A stretch of 5,506 nucleotides of DNA from Nanobdellota archaeon (GCA_013335235.1 JAAXVZ010000106.1:1-5506); one strand, 5' to 3'. Shown: positions 1 through 5,119, counted from the first letter of the stretch. The notes: generated by a model from the letters alone, not told the origin. A program made the numbers and translations.

Positions 1-2
1 CG

Positions 3-113
3 AAGACGCACGTCTCGCGAGTGATGATGAAACTCGGGGTCCGCGACCGCGCCCAGCTCGTCGTCTTGGCCTACGAGAGTGGGCTCGTTGTCCCCGGTCC
101 TTCCGAAGACTGA
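3..113 (+). CDS. C-terminal fragment of a LuxR/NarL-family response regulator (5' end missing)
   Basis: The 36 residues before the TGA at 111-113 include KTHVSRVMMKLGVRDRAQLV, the recognition helix and last helix of a LuxR-type (GerE) helix-turn-helix, followed by VLAYESGLV and a short PGPSED tail. This is the DNA-binding end of a NarL/FixJ two-component response regulator. The sequence matches the actinobacterial form of the motif closely, and its base composition is about 65% GC, well above the rest of the window. Everything upstream, including the receiver domain, lies outside the window. The fragment stops exactly where sequence of a different character, coding on the other strand, begins. 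I read it as a foreign piece joined to this contig rather than a neighbour of the archaeal genes. Family assignment is strong; taxonomic origin is inferred. Confidence 0.75.
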   Translation, partial: KTHVSRVMMKLGVRDRAQLVVLAYESGLVVPGPSED

Positions 114-363
114 GACGCAACCCCCTTGCCATTGACTCCAGATCAATCAGAGTGGTATTGCCTTTTCTCAGGGCAAGCACCCTGATGGTATATCCCTGAT
201 CTTTTCCCGTGGAAACATGGAGGGGTACCGAAGTCGGGGAGGTTGGTTCAACGGGTGCTGCGGAGAGTGTCCAGGAAAAGAGCATCAGCAGAGCCATCAG
301 CCAGAGAGAGGCCGGACGATATCGGATTCGAAACAAAAACAGGGGCATGATTGACGAATGCAT
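112..363 (-). CDS. N-terminal fragment of a bacterial secreted protein with signal peptide
   Basis: From the ATG at 363 the minus strand encodes a basic start (FRIRYRP, residues 11-17), a hydrophobic core rich in Leu, Met and Ala (residues 18-33) and a likely signal peptidase I site after Ser-Ala-Ala (residue 36). A short Pro/Thr/Ser linker follows, then GYTIRVLALRKGNTTLIDLE (57-76) and SMARGLRL. The segment after the linker resembles the N-terminal beta-rich domain of some secreted bacterial N-acetylmuramoyl-L-alanine amidases, but this is recalled resemblance and weak. The frame stays open to the left edge, yet the codons left of about 112 are the antisense of the LuxR fragment and turn Arg-rich, so the real gene is cut near 112-120. 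Met6 is an alternative start. No clear Shine-Dalgarno site precedes either start. It is probably unrelated to the archaeal genes on the right. Confidence 0.5.
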
Positions 364-1141
364 TACGTTTTACTGAAACATGAGAGGGTAAGACAATAAT
401 AAGAAAATATATTTTGCCTCCTTCGGAACCGGTTTCCATAAGAGAAAATAACCTGCTCCGGTCAGGGATTGAGGAGCTTCGTTCTTCCTGCTTGGGAGTA
501 GCCCTCCTCGACATCGATGCTCTGGTTACCCCTAATACCCCGCTGTTTACTCCCCGGGAAGCAGGAAGATCTTCCCAAATGGGGCCTCGAAGGCTGAGAA
601 ATTTTACTGCTTTGTCATACTTACCTTCAAAAATATCCCCTCCAATCGGCGTTAACGTTATGGTAGGGCCTATATAGCAATCCCTGCCAATGTGAATATA
701 CCGTATTTTCCTTAAACACAAAATGCGTAATTTATTCATTGGCGCATAGCGTGCAACCACATAAAAAAGGTACGATGAAAATTTTTCCCAGAATATCATA
801 AGAAAACCTATCCCAACAATCACAGCAGACACATATTTCATGAAATACCTTATGGCTGACTCTTTTAAGCCGATGCTTTTATTGTCCTCGCTGACAACCT
901 TTACTCTCATCAATAGCTTCCCAATGGTCCCTCCGTACATTGTCGTAAGTGATATCTCGTATATCGCATCCACCAGGATCAGGAAGGGATAATATATCAG
1001 CAATGTCTGGAATAGGGAGATAGGTGTGAACATCAGGGCAAATGAGAAAATCACCCAGCATAGCGAGATAAGGACAGTGTCAATCGCAAATGCAATGAAG
1101 CGCAGGCCAAAGCCAGTATATTCAGTCTTTTGAGGATCCAT
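248..1141 (-). CDS. RDD-family membrane protein N-terminus running into unrelated sequence (probable chimeric ORF)
   Basis: Residues 1-119 are a good RDD-domain protein: GFGLRFIAFAID (11-21) carries the family Arg and first Asp. Hydrophobic segments lie at about 15-37, 44-68 and 102-118, and the GGTIGKLLMRVKVV block (70-83) precedes the usual GLKESAIRY helix. RDD proteins are small integral membrane proteins, some implicated in ion transport or stress; the role here is unknown. After WEK (118-120) the expected RDD ending is absent. Residues 121-185 instead look like the start of a hexapeptide acyltransferase, 186-260 have no protein-like character, and 261-297 are an out-of-frame shadow of the signal peptide gene at 363. 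The start ATG at 1141 fits the promoter at 1163-1172, giving an almost leaderless mRNA. The RDD part is convincing; the full 297-aa product probably does not exist in nature. Confidence 0.6.
   Translation of the reverse strand: MDPQKTEYTGFGLRFIAFAIDTVLISLCWVIFSFALMFTPISLFQTLLIYYPFLILVDAIYEISLTTMYGGTIGKLLMRVKVVSEDNKSIGLKESAIRYFMKYVSAVIVGIGFLMIFWEKFSSYLFYVVARYAPMNKLRILCLRKIRYIHIGRDCYIGPTITLTPIGGDIFEGKYDKAVKFLSLRGPIWEDLPASRGVNSGVLGVTRASMSRRATPKQEERSSSIPDRSRLFSLMETGSEGGKIYFLIIVLPSHVSVKRNAFVNHAPVFVSNPISSGLSLADGSADALFLDTLRSTR
475..595. repeat. Large imperfect palindrome in the patchwork region
   Basis: TCTTCCTGCTT at 483-493 pairs perfectly with AAGCAGGAAGA at 559-569. Directly inside it GGGAGTA at 494-500 pairs with TACTCCC at 548-554, leaving only a 4-nt bulge (CGGG, 555-558). 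Outside it AGCTTCG (475-481) pairs with CGAAGGCT (588-595) with one bulge. The 47-nt apical part contains further short symmetry (CATCGATG). Both strands happen to stay open through this region (an 87-codon plus frame from 414 and the 297-codon minus frame), but neither translation looks like a protein. It could be a dispersed palindromic repeat of the bacterium that supplied the neighbouring secreted-protein fragment, or a structured RNA. The pairing is seen directly; the role is unknown. Confidence 0.55.
588..781 (-). pseudogene. N-terminal fragment of a hexapeptide-repeat (WbbJ/LacA-type) acyltransferase, in frame with the RDD part
   Basis: In the 297-codon minus frame, residues 121-185 read FSSYLFYVVARYAPMNKLRI, then LCLRKIRY, then IGRDCYIGPTITLTPIGGD. 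The pattern ARYxPxNKLRIxxxRK followed by IGxxCYIGP is characteristic of the N-terminus of sugar O-acetyltransferases with a left-handed beta-helix, which act in polysaccharide or lipopolysaccharide biosynthesis. The first hexapeptide coil is present but the remaining repeats, the catalytic His region and the C-terminus are missing: similarity ends near 588, at the edge of the palindrome. It may start at its own lost initiator just right of 781. I infer that it is a fragment spliced onto the RDD gene by a recombination or assembly event; a natural RDD-acyltransferase fusion would be unusual and would not explain the missing C-terminus. Confidence 0.4.
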
Positions 1142-1162
1142 AGCGTCAATTAAAAAGAAGCA

Positions 1163-1176
1163 GTATATAATATTTT
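1163..1176 (-). promoter_or_regulatory. Archaeal BRE/TATA promoter of the RDD-family gene
   Basis: On the minus strand GAAAAATATTATATACTG runs into the gene: an A-rich BRE-like stretch followed by TATTATATAC. The TATA centre (about 1167) is 26 nt before the ATG at 1141, the spacing that places transcription initiation on or next to the start codon. No Shine-Dalgarno motif lies between, consistent with a leaderless transcript. This links at least the start of the RDD gene to the archaeal part of the window. Confidence 0.5.
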
Positions 1177-1195
1177 TCTATCCTAGGGGTCAAGG

Positions 1196-1210
1196 ATAAA
1201 AAAAGAAAAG
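1196..1210 (-). terminator. Poly-T terminator after the regulator/membrane protein operon
   Basis: Twelve nucleotides after the membrane protein stop, the minus strand reads CTTTTCTTTTTTTATCC, a T-rich run without a GC-rich hairpin, typical of archaeal intrinsic termination. It lies before the promoter of the next gene. Confidence 0.5.
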
Positions 1211-1221
1211 CATTATTCTTT

Positions 1222-1662
1222 TCACATCTTCGCTCTTACATAGAATGTGGATATCACTTTAGTCAGGAGCATCGCGAAGAATACGACAGCTATTGACATG
1301 TCAAAGGGCATCACCGCGCCATCCTGCAGCAAAAGCCTGTTCTGATATGCCTGGTAAAGTGCCATTGCAGTCAAGGCGCCTACTGCTGCAAAAGAGCAAT
1401 TCCTCTCTATGAGCAGCTGATGGTAGTTCTCCCTTTCATCGCTCTTTTTTGGCATCTGCATCATTATGTGGATGACATCCAAGATTATCACGCCAAAGAC
1501 TATGCCAAACACCCATGGTTTCACTGCAGCAGTCAATGTCGAAGAAGTGACAAGCCCTATAGCGAATGCCACTATTGCGGCATATATCCATCCCTGCCAA
1601 GTCTTCGGGGAGATGCCCCATCCAAAAATCCTGTACTTGAACCATTCTGGTTTTCCTATCAT
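1222..1662 (-). CDS. Four-helix membrane protein paired with an Xre-type regulator (DUF2178-like)
   Basis: This is a complete 146-aa protein. Hydrophobic segments at about 26-44, 50-69, 88-107 and 119-141 predict four transmembrane helices. The loop between helices 2 and 3 is charged and contains KKSDERE (72-78), an acidic-basic motif also seen in small archaeal membrane proteins such as DUF2178 that sit beside small HTH regulators. I cannot confirm the family by alignment. The biochemical function is unknown; a membrane partner or sensor for the regulator is a guess from context. The start is fixed by a strong AGGTGAT Shine-Dalgarno (1668-1674 on the plus strand) 5 nt before the ATG. The gene follows the regulator by 36 nt and is probably co-transcribed from the operator-bearing promoter upstream of it. 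Confidence 0.8.
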   Translation of the reverse strand: MIGKPEWFKYRIFGWGISPKTWQGWIYAAIVAFAIGLVTSSTLTAAVKPWVFGIVFGVIILDVIHIMMQMPKKSDERENYHQLLIERNCSFAAVGALTAMALYQAYQNRLLLQDGAVMPFDMSIAVVFFAMLLTKVISTFYVRAKM

Positions 1663-1698
1663 GTTTTATCACCTTTTCTTATTGCGATTTATATATGA

Positions 1699-1893
1699 TC
1701 AAATTCCGAACAGGTCTTCTACTTTGCAGCTGAATATCCTTGAAAGTTTCAGGGCCAGCTCAAGGGATGGCATATAGCGCCCGCCCTCAACAGAGATTAT
1801 GGTCTGCCTTGTGACTTCAGCGAGAGCAGCCAGCTTTTCCTGGCTGATTCCTCTCTTTTCCCTATACTCCTTGAGCTTGTTCTTTGTCAGCAT
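1699..1893 (-). CDS. Small Xre/Cro-family HTH transcriptional regulator
   Basis: This is a complete 64-aa protein that is almost entirely one helix-turn-helix domain of the Cro/CI (HTH_3) type, close to the YozG-like group. The helices contain LKEYREKRGISQEKLAALAE, then the recognition helix with VTRQTIISVEGGRYMPSLEL and the closing FSCKVEDLF. The length is normal for the family. I place the start at the ATG at 1893, which has GGTG 8 nt upstream; a TTG at 1899 would add only Met-Gln and is less likely. It heads an operon with the membrane protein at 1662. Two palindromes (1908-1939) sit between its TATA box and start codon, so it probably represses its own operon as a dimer pair. Regulators of this type commonly pair with small membrane proteins in archaea and Firmicutes. 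Confidence 0.92.
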   Translation of the reverse strand: MLTKNKLKEYREKRGISQEKLAALAEVTRQTIISVEGGRYMPSLELALKLSRIFSCKVEDLFGI

Positions 1894-1907
1894 CTGCAAT
1901 GCACCAT

Positions 1908-1939
1908 GTAAAGTTAACTATACGTAAAGTTAGCTTTAC
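1908..1939 (-). promoter_or_regulatory. Tandem 16-bp palindromic operator of the HTH operon
   Basis: On the minus strand two 16-mers abut without a gap: GTAAAGCTAACTTTAC (1939-1924) and GTATAGTTAACTTTAC (1923-1908). The first has perfect 6-bp arms GTAAAG/CTTTAC around CTAA; the second has arms with one mismatch around TTAA. They differ at only two positions. They begin one base after the TATA box and cover the expected transcription start, so a bound dimer at either site should block polymerase. The regulator encoded directly downstream is the obvious binder (inference). Confidence 0.75.
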
Positions 1940-1957
1940 TATTTAAATATTTCTTTT
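1940..1957 (-). promoter_or_regulatory. Archaeal BRE/TATA promoter of the HTH/membrane protein operon
   Basis: The minus strand carries AAAAAGAA followed by ATATTTAAATA (1950-1940), a purine-rich BRE and a canonical archaeal TATA box. A start about 25 nt downstream falls near 1920, inside the second operator copy. That leaves a leader of about 27 nt containing the GGTG before the ATG at 1893. Confidence 0.65.
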
Positions 1958-1966
1958 TTTGATGTG

Positions 1967-2107
1967 GCACTGTTCAAAATCCCCTGCTTCGCAAACCAGA
2001 ACCCTATACTTGCGTATAGGAACCTGGATTTGCTGCGCATACCTGCCTGATTTGCGACTCGCAAATTCAGGCATTGCTGGTATGACGGAGATTTTTTTGA
2101 ACAGTGC
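1967..2107. repeat. 141-bp element with terminal inverted repeats and two internal hairpins (MITE-like)
   Basis: The ends are perfect 13-bp inverted repeats: GCACTGTTCAAAA at 1967-1979 and TTTTGAACAGTGC at 2095-2107. Inside, hairpin 1 (1991-2033) pairs GCAAA/TTTGC, CCAG/CTGG and CCTATAC/GTATAGG around a TTGC loop, with an AAC/AAC internal loop. Hairpin 2 (2039-2083) pairs ATACC/GGTAT, TGCCTGA/TCAGGCA and TTTGCG/CGCAAA around ACT, with small bulges. No reading frame of note lies inside. It fills most of the gap between the dnaK terminator and the HTH promoter. The layout suits a miniature inverted-repeat transposable element. The end G-GCACTGTT recalls IS6-family termini (from memory), but no target-site duplication is visible at the edges. 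A structured RNA is the alternative. Confidence 0.6.
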
Positions 2108-2147
2108 AGTCCTAGTATCAGAATAAGTGATTTATATGAAATTCATG

Positions 2148-2165
2148 CAATAAATAAAAAAAAGA
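2148..2165 (-). terminator. Poly-T terminator after dnaK
   Basis: Ten nucleotides after the dnaK stop codon the minus strand has eight consecutive T (2163-2156) followed by ATTTATTG. There is no GC-rich stem directly before it, as expected for archaeal intrinsic termination. It would end the four-gene operon before the inverted-repeat element. Confidence 0.55.
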
Positions 2166-2172
2166 TGAGGTC

Positions 2173-4056
2173 TTACTTCTCATCAACGACTTCTCCTTCC
2201 ACAACCTTCTCTTTCTTTGATCTATTCCTGTGGTTGTTGCCGTGTGCTTCTTCCTTTGGTTGAGGCTGCTCCTCTCCTTCAGGCGCTCCCTGTTGCTGCT
2301 GTGCTCCAGCTTGCTTGTAGAGTTCAGTGGAAGCTTCCTGGACTGCCTTATTGACTTCCTCAAGTTTTGCCTTTAGCTTTGCATAGTCTTTTGGATCAGC
2401 TTTCAGGAGTTCCTTCATCTCCTCAATCAGCTTCTTGATTGCATCGACGCTTGCGTCAGGCACTTTTCCCTTGAAGTCATCAAAGAGCTTCTCTGTAGTA
2501 TAGACGACGGTCTCTGCCTGGTTCACTGTCTCTATGTTATCTTTCCTTTCCTTGTCTTCATCAGCGTGCGCCTCAGCCTCTTTCCTCATCCTGTCTATCT
2601 CATCGTCTGAGAGCTTGTGGCTTGCTGTTATCCTGATTGACTGCTCTTTCTTTGTTCCCAGGTCCTTTGCAGTGACATGGACGATTCCGTTTGCGTCGAT
2701 ATCGAATATGACCTCTATCTGAGGTATGCCTCTTGGTGCCGGAGGTATTCCAACTAGGTCAAACTGCCCTAGTGCTTTGTTGTCAGCGAACATCGGCCTC
2801 TCTCCCTGGCCTACCCTGATCGTGACAGCAGGCTGGTTGTCTGACGCTGTAGAGAATACCTGGCTCTTCTTTGTCGGGATTGTCGTGTTCCTTGATATGA
2901 GGGGTGTGAATATCCCTCCTAATGTCTCGATTCCAAGAGATAATGGTGTCACATCCAGCAAAAGGACGTCTTTCACTTCTCCTGCTAAGACTCCTGCCTG
3001 GATTGCCGCTCCCTGTGCGACACATTCCATAGGGTCTATCCCTCTTTCAGATTTTTTTCCAAGCGCGTCTTCGACAAATTTCTGGACAATCGGCATCCTT
3101 GTCGGACCGCCGACCATGATTATCTTGTCGATATCTGCTGGTGTCAGGCCTGCATCCTTCACTGCCTGTTCAATAGGCTTCTTGCATCTCTTGATGAGCG
3201 GCTCGACAATCTTCTCTAGCTGCGCTCTTGAGAGCTTGATATTGAAGTGCAGTGGCCCCGACGCTGTCGCTGTCAGGAATGGCAGATTCAAGTCTGTCTC
3301 AAGGACTGTCGATAGCTCGATCTTCGCTTTTTCAGCAGCTTCCCTTAGCCTTTGCATGGCCATAGGGTCAGTCGATAGGTCGACGCCTTCTTTTCCCTTA
3401 AATTCTTTCAATAGGAAATCCACGATGTACTGATCCATGTCAGTTCCACCGAGCTCAGTGTCTCCAGAGGTTGACTTGACTTCAAAGACACCTTCGCCGA
3501 ATTCCATGATTGTGACATCCAGTGTTCCGCCGCCCAGGTCAAAGACCAAGACCTTGTGTTCCTTATCTGACTTGTCAAGGCCGTAAGCAAGTGCTGCAGC
3601 TGTCGGCTCGTTGATTATCCTGACGACTTCTAAGCCTGCAATCTCTCCTGCGTCTTTTGTCGCCTGCCTCTGGTTGTCATCAAAGTAAGCTGGAACAGTT
3701 ATGACTGCCTTTGTCACCTTGTCTCCAAGGAATGCTTCAGCATCCTGCTTTATCTTCTGCAATATGAATGAGGATATCTGCTGTGGAGTATAGTCTTTGT
3801 TATTTATATGGTACTTGTGTGTCGTACCCATCTTCCTCTTTGCCTTGGCGATGGTCCTCTCTGGATTGGAAACTGCCTGCCTTCTTGCCGGCTCTCCGAC
3901 CAAAAGCTGACCGTCTTTTGTGAATGCGACATAGCTTGGGAATGCTTTTCCATACTGTGTCACTCCTTCTGCAGAAGGTATTATCCTTGGCCTTCCGGCT
4001 TCAAGGACAGCTGCTGCGCTGTTTGATGTACCTAAATCTATTCCGATTATTTTCAT
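2173..4056 (-). CDS. dnaK: Molecular chaperone DnaK (Hsp70)
   Basis: This is a complete 627-aa Hsp70, an ATP-driven cytosolic chaperone that binds exposed hydrophobic peptides and normally works with DnaJ and GrpE. The ATPase domain (about 1-365) shows GIDLGTSNS (5-13), INEPTAAALAYGL (148-160), DLGGGTLDV (173-181) and MVGGPTRMP (314-322). The linker VLLLDVTPLSLG lies at 364-375, the beta substrate-binding domain at about 376-480, and the helical lid at about 485-580. The tail is Gln-rich (QQQQ at 586-589), then unusually basic (NNHRNRSKKEK), ending VVEGEVVDEK. Around residues 70-95 it lacks the loop of about 23 residues present in E. coli DnaK, the type typical of archaeal and Gram-positive proteins. 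The ATG overlaps the phosphatase stop (ATGA) and has GGTGA 6 nt upstream. It is the last gene of the operon. Archaeal dnaK is generally regarded as acquired from bacteria. Confidence 0.98.
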   Translation of the reverse strand: MKIIGIDLGTSNSAAAVLEAGRPRIIPSAEGVTQYGKAFPSYVAFTKDGQLLVGEPARRQAVSNPERTIAKAKRKMGTTHKYHINNKDYTPQQISSFILQKIKQDAEAFLGDKVTKAVITVPAYFDDNQRQATKDAGEIAGLEVVRIINEPTAAALAYGLDKSDKEHKVLVFDLGGGTLDVTIMEFGEGVFEVKSTSGDTELGGTDMDQYIVDFLLKEFKGKEGVDLSTDPMAMQRLREAAEKAKIELSTVLETDLNLPFLTATASGPLHFNIKLSRAQLEKIVEPLIKRCKKPIEQAVKDAGLTPADIDKIIMVGGPTRMPIVQKFVEDALGKKSERGIDPMECVAQGAAIQAGVLAGEVKDVLLLDVTPLSLGIETLGGIFTPLISRNTTIPTKKSQVFSTASDNQPAVTIRVGQGERPMFADNKALGQFDLVGIPPAPRGIPQIEVIFDIDANGIVHVTAKDLGTKKEQSIRITASHKLSDDEIDRMRKEAEAHADEDKERKDNIETVNQAETVVYTTEKLFDDFKGKVPDASVDAIKKLIEEMKELLKADPKDYAKLKAKLEEVNKAVQEASTELYKQAGAQQQQGAPEGEEQPQPKEEAHGNNHRNRSKKEKVVEGEVVDEK

Positions 4057-4826
4057 TTTGCTTCACCTTTCAATTCCTTAATTATATTATCATGAACTAC
4101 TGAGTTTGATGCGACTATCTCGAACTTATCATTGCCGTTTATCTTTATCTCCTGTCCATTATGGCCGGTAAATCTGCCTCCGGCTTCTTCAACTATCAGG
4201 CTTCCTGCTGCGATATCCCAGGCATTCTGCGAATACCGAACAATCGCCTCTGCCCTTCCTGCTGCGACAAAGCATAGTTCACCTGCGGTAAAACCATAAT
4301 CCCTTGCCCTGTCTCCGAATCTTGAAAAATGCTTGAACGCCTTCATGGTAGGCTCGAGGAGAGCGCCCATTGATTTCACGCCGACCAGGACCATGCTATC
4401 CTCTAGCTTTGCTATCTTTGATACGCTGATTTTCTTATCATTCAGGAAGGCACCTTTTCCTTTTTCAGCATAATATGTCTCATTTAGCGCAGGTATGACA
4501 ATGCACGCATGCGTCATCACATCATTTTTCGCAAGACCTATAGATACACAATAATGCGGGTCTGTGTGTGAATAATTTGAAGTCCCGTCGATCGGGTCAA
4601 TATACCATACATACTCTGATTTCTTTCCAGTTTCTCCTGTCTCCTCGCTTATTATCTGATGTGTCGGAAACTTTGTCCTTATCATGAGTATGAGCATAGT
4701 CTCGACAGCCTTGTCAGCTTCGGTGACTACGTCTTTAGGGCCTTTTGAAGATACTTTGGCCTTGCCCATCATCTCTTTTGCGAGATTGGCCGCTTCCTCT
4801 GCTATCCCTATGATGAAATCTTTCAT
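4053..4826 (-). CDS. Inositol monophosphatase-family phosphatase
   Basis: This is a complete 257-aa member of the Mg-dependent, Li-sensitive sugar phosphatase superfamily. Archaeal members may hydrolyse inositol-1-phosphate, fructose-1,6-bisphosphate or both, and some act on NADP or PAP; substrate cannot be decided from sequence here. The family motifs are present in order: GPKDVVTEAD (29-38), ISEET (59-63), the metal-binding signature DPIDGTSNY (77-85) and WDIAAGSLIVEEAGG (203-217). The acidic ligands expected from the family are therefore all present (Glu61/62, Asp77, Asp80, Asp204), so the enzyme should be active in the cytosol. Its length is typical. It starts within the upstream gene's stop (ATGA, 4823-4826), with GAGGAAAGG as ribosome site, and overlaps dnaK in the same way. 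No functional link between it and DnaK is established. Confidence 0.93.
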   Translation of the reverse strand: MKDFIIGIAEEAANLAKEMMGKAKVSSKGPKDVVTEADKAVETMLILMIRTKFPTHQIISEETGETGKKSEYVWYIDPIDGTSNYSHTDPHYCVSIGLAKNDVMTHACIVIPALNETYYAEKGKGAFLNDKKISVSKIAKLEDSMVLVGVKSMGALLEPTMKAFKHFSRFGDRARDYGFTAGELCFVAAGRAEAIVRYSQNAWDIAAGSLIVEEAGGRFTGHNGQEIKINGNDKFEIVASNSVVHDNIIKELKGEAK

Positions 4827-5119
4827 TTAGCCTTTCCTCTAAGCTCCTCAGCTTCTTCATGTGTTATAGGGTGCCTTGGAACCTTGATCAGTTCCATGTG
4901 AGGCTGTATTGTCACCAGCTCAAGCAGCTTCACCAGCAGGTTCAAGTTGATCTGGCTCCTATCCTCTACAGAGGCAAGCGCCTCATAGAGGTTCTGGTCG
5001 CTTGTCACAAGATCTACATCCTCTGGCTTGAAAAGGACTATCTCCTGGAGCTTCTCATCTCCTTTAAGATATTTGAGTATGGCTTCAGGTTTTAAGAAAA
5101 ACTTCTGCTTGCTTGTCAT
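4823..5119 (-). CDS. 98-aa protein of unknown function, possible truncated PIN-like fold
   Basis: I do not recognise a named family. The protein is short, charged and has no signal peptide or membrane segment. PEAILKYLKGDEKL (11-24) and VDLVTSDQNLYEAL (35-48) resemble the first helix and the central conserved block of PIN-domain ribonucleases. However, the first catalytic Asp is not in place and the C-terminal acidic motif of PIN domains is absent. Any PIN relationship is therefore weak, and nuclease activity is not supported. The rest is a leucine-rich helix (NLLVKLLELV, 60-69) and a basic then acidic tail (KVPRHPITHEEAEELR). It is a real gene by context: an AGAGG ribosome site 7 nt before the ATG, and 4-nt ATGA overlaps with both neighbours in a tightly packed operon. 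Confidence refers to its being a gene. Confidence 0.8.
   Translation of the reverse strand: MTSKQKFFLKPEAILKYLKGDEKLQEIVLFKPEDVDLVTSDQNLYEALASVEDRSQINLNLLVKLLELVTIQPHMELIKVPRHPITHEEAEELRGKAK

Noticed and set aside
1..111. Continuation of the secreted-protein frame to the left window edge
   Set aside because: The frame is open but becomes Arg-rich low-quality sequence, while the opposite strand encodes a clear LuxR-type DNA-binding helix.
414..677. 87-codon plus-strand open frame
   Set aside because: It lies across the palindrome and the antisense of the acyltransferase-like segment, has no ribosome site or promoter, and shows no protein-like pattern.
1436..1777. Plus- and minus-strand frames overlapping the membrane protein and regulator genes
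   Set aside because: They overlap two well-supported genes with ribosome sites and family motifs, and have none themselves.
1961..2115. Target-site duplication around the 141-bp inverted-repeat element
   Set aside because: The 8 bases on either side (TTGATGTG and AGTCCTAG) do not match, and no shorter convincing repeat was seen, so insertion by transposition is not demonstrated.
2118..4026. Several 60- to 235-codon frames on both strands inside dnaK
   Set aside because: All are shadows of the unmistakable 627-aa DnaK frame and have no motifs of their own.
4076..4092. TATA-like ATAATATAATTAAG just upstream of dnaK, a possible internal promoter
   Set aside because: It lies in phosphatase coding sequence, and a start 25 nt downstream would fall at or after the Shine-Dalgarno site and exclude it from the transcript; AT-rich codons explain it.
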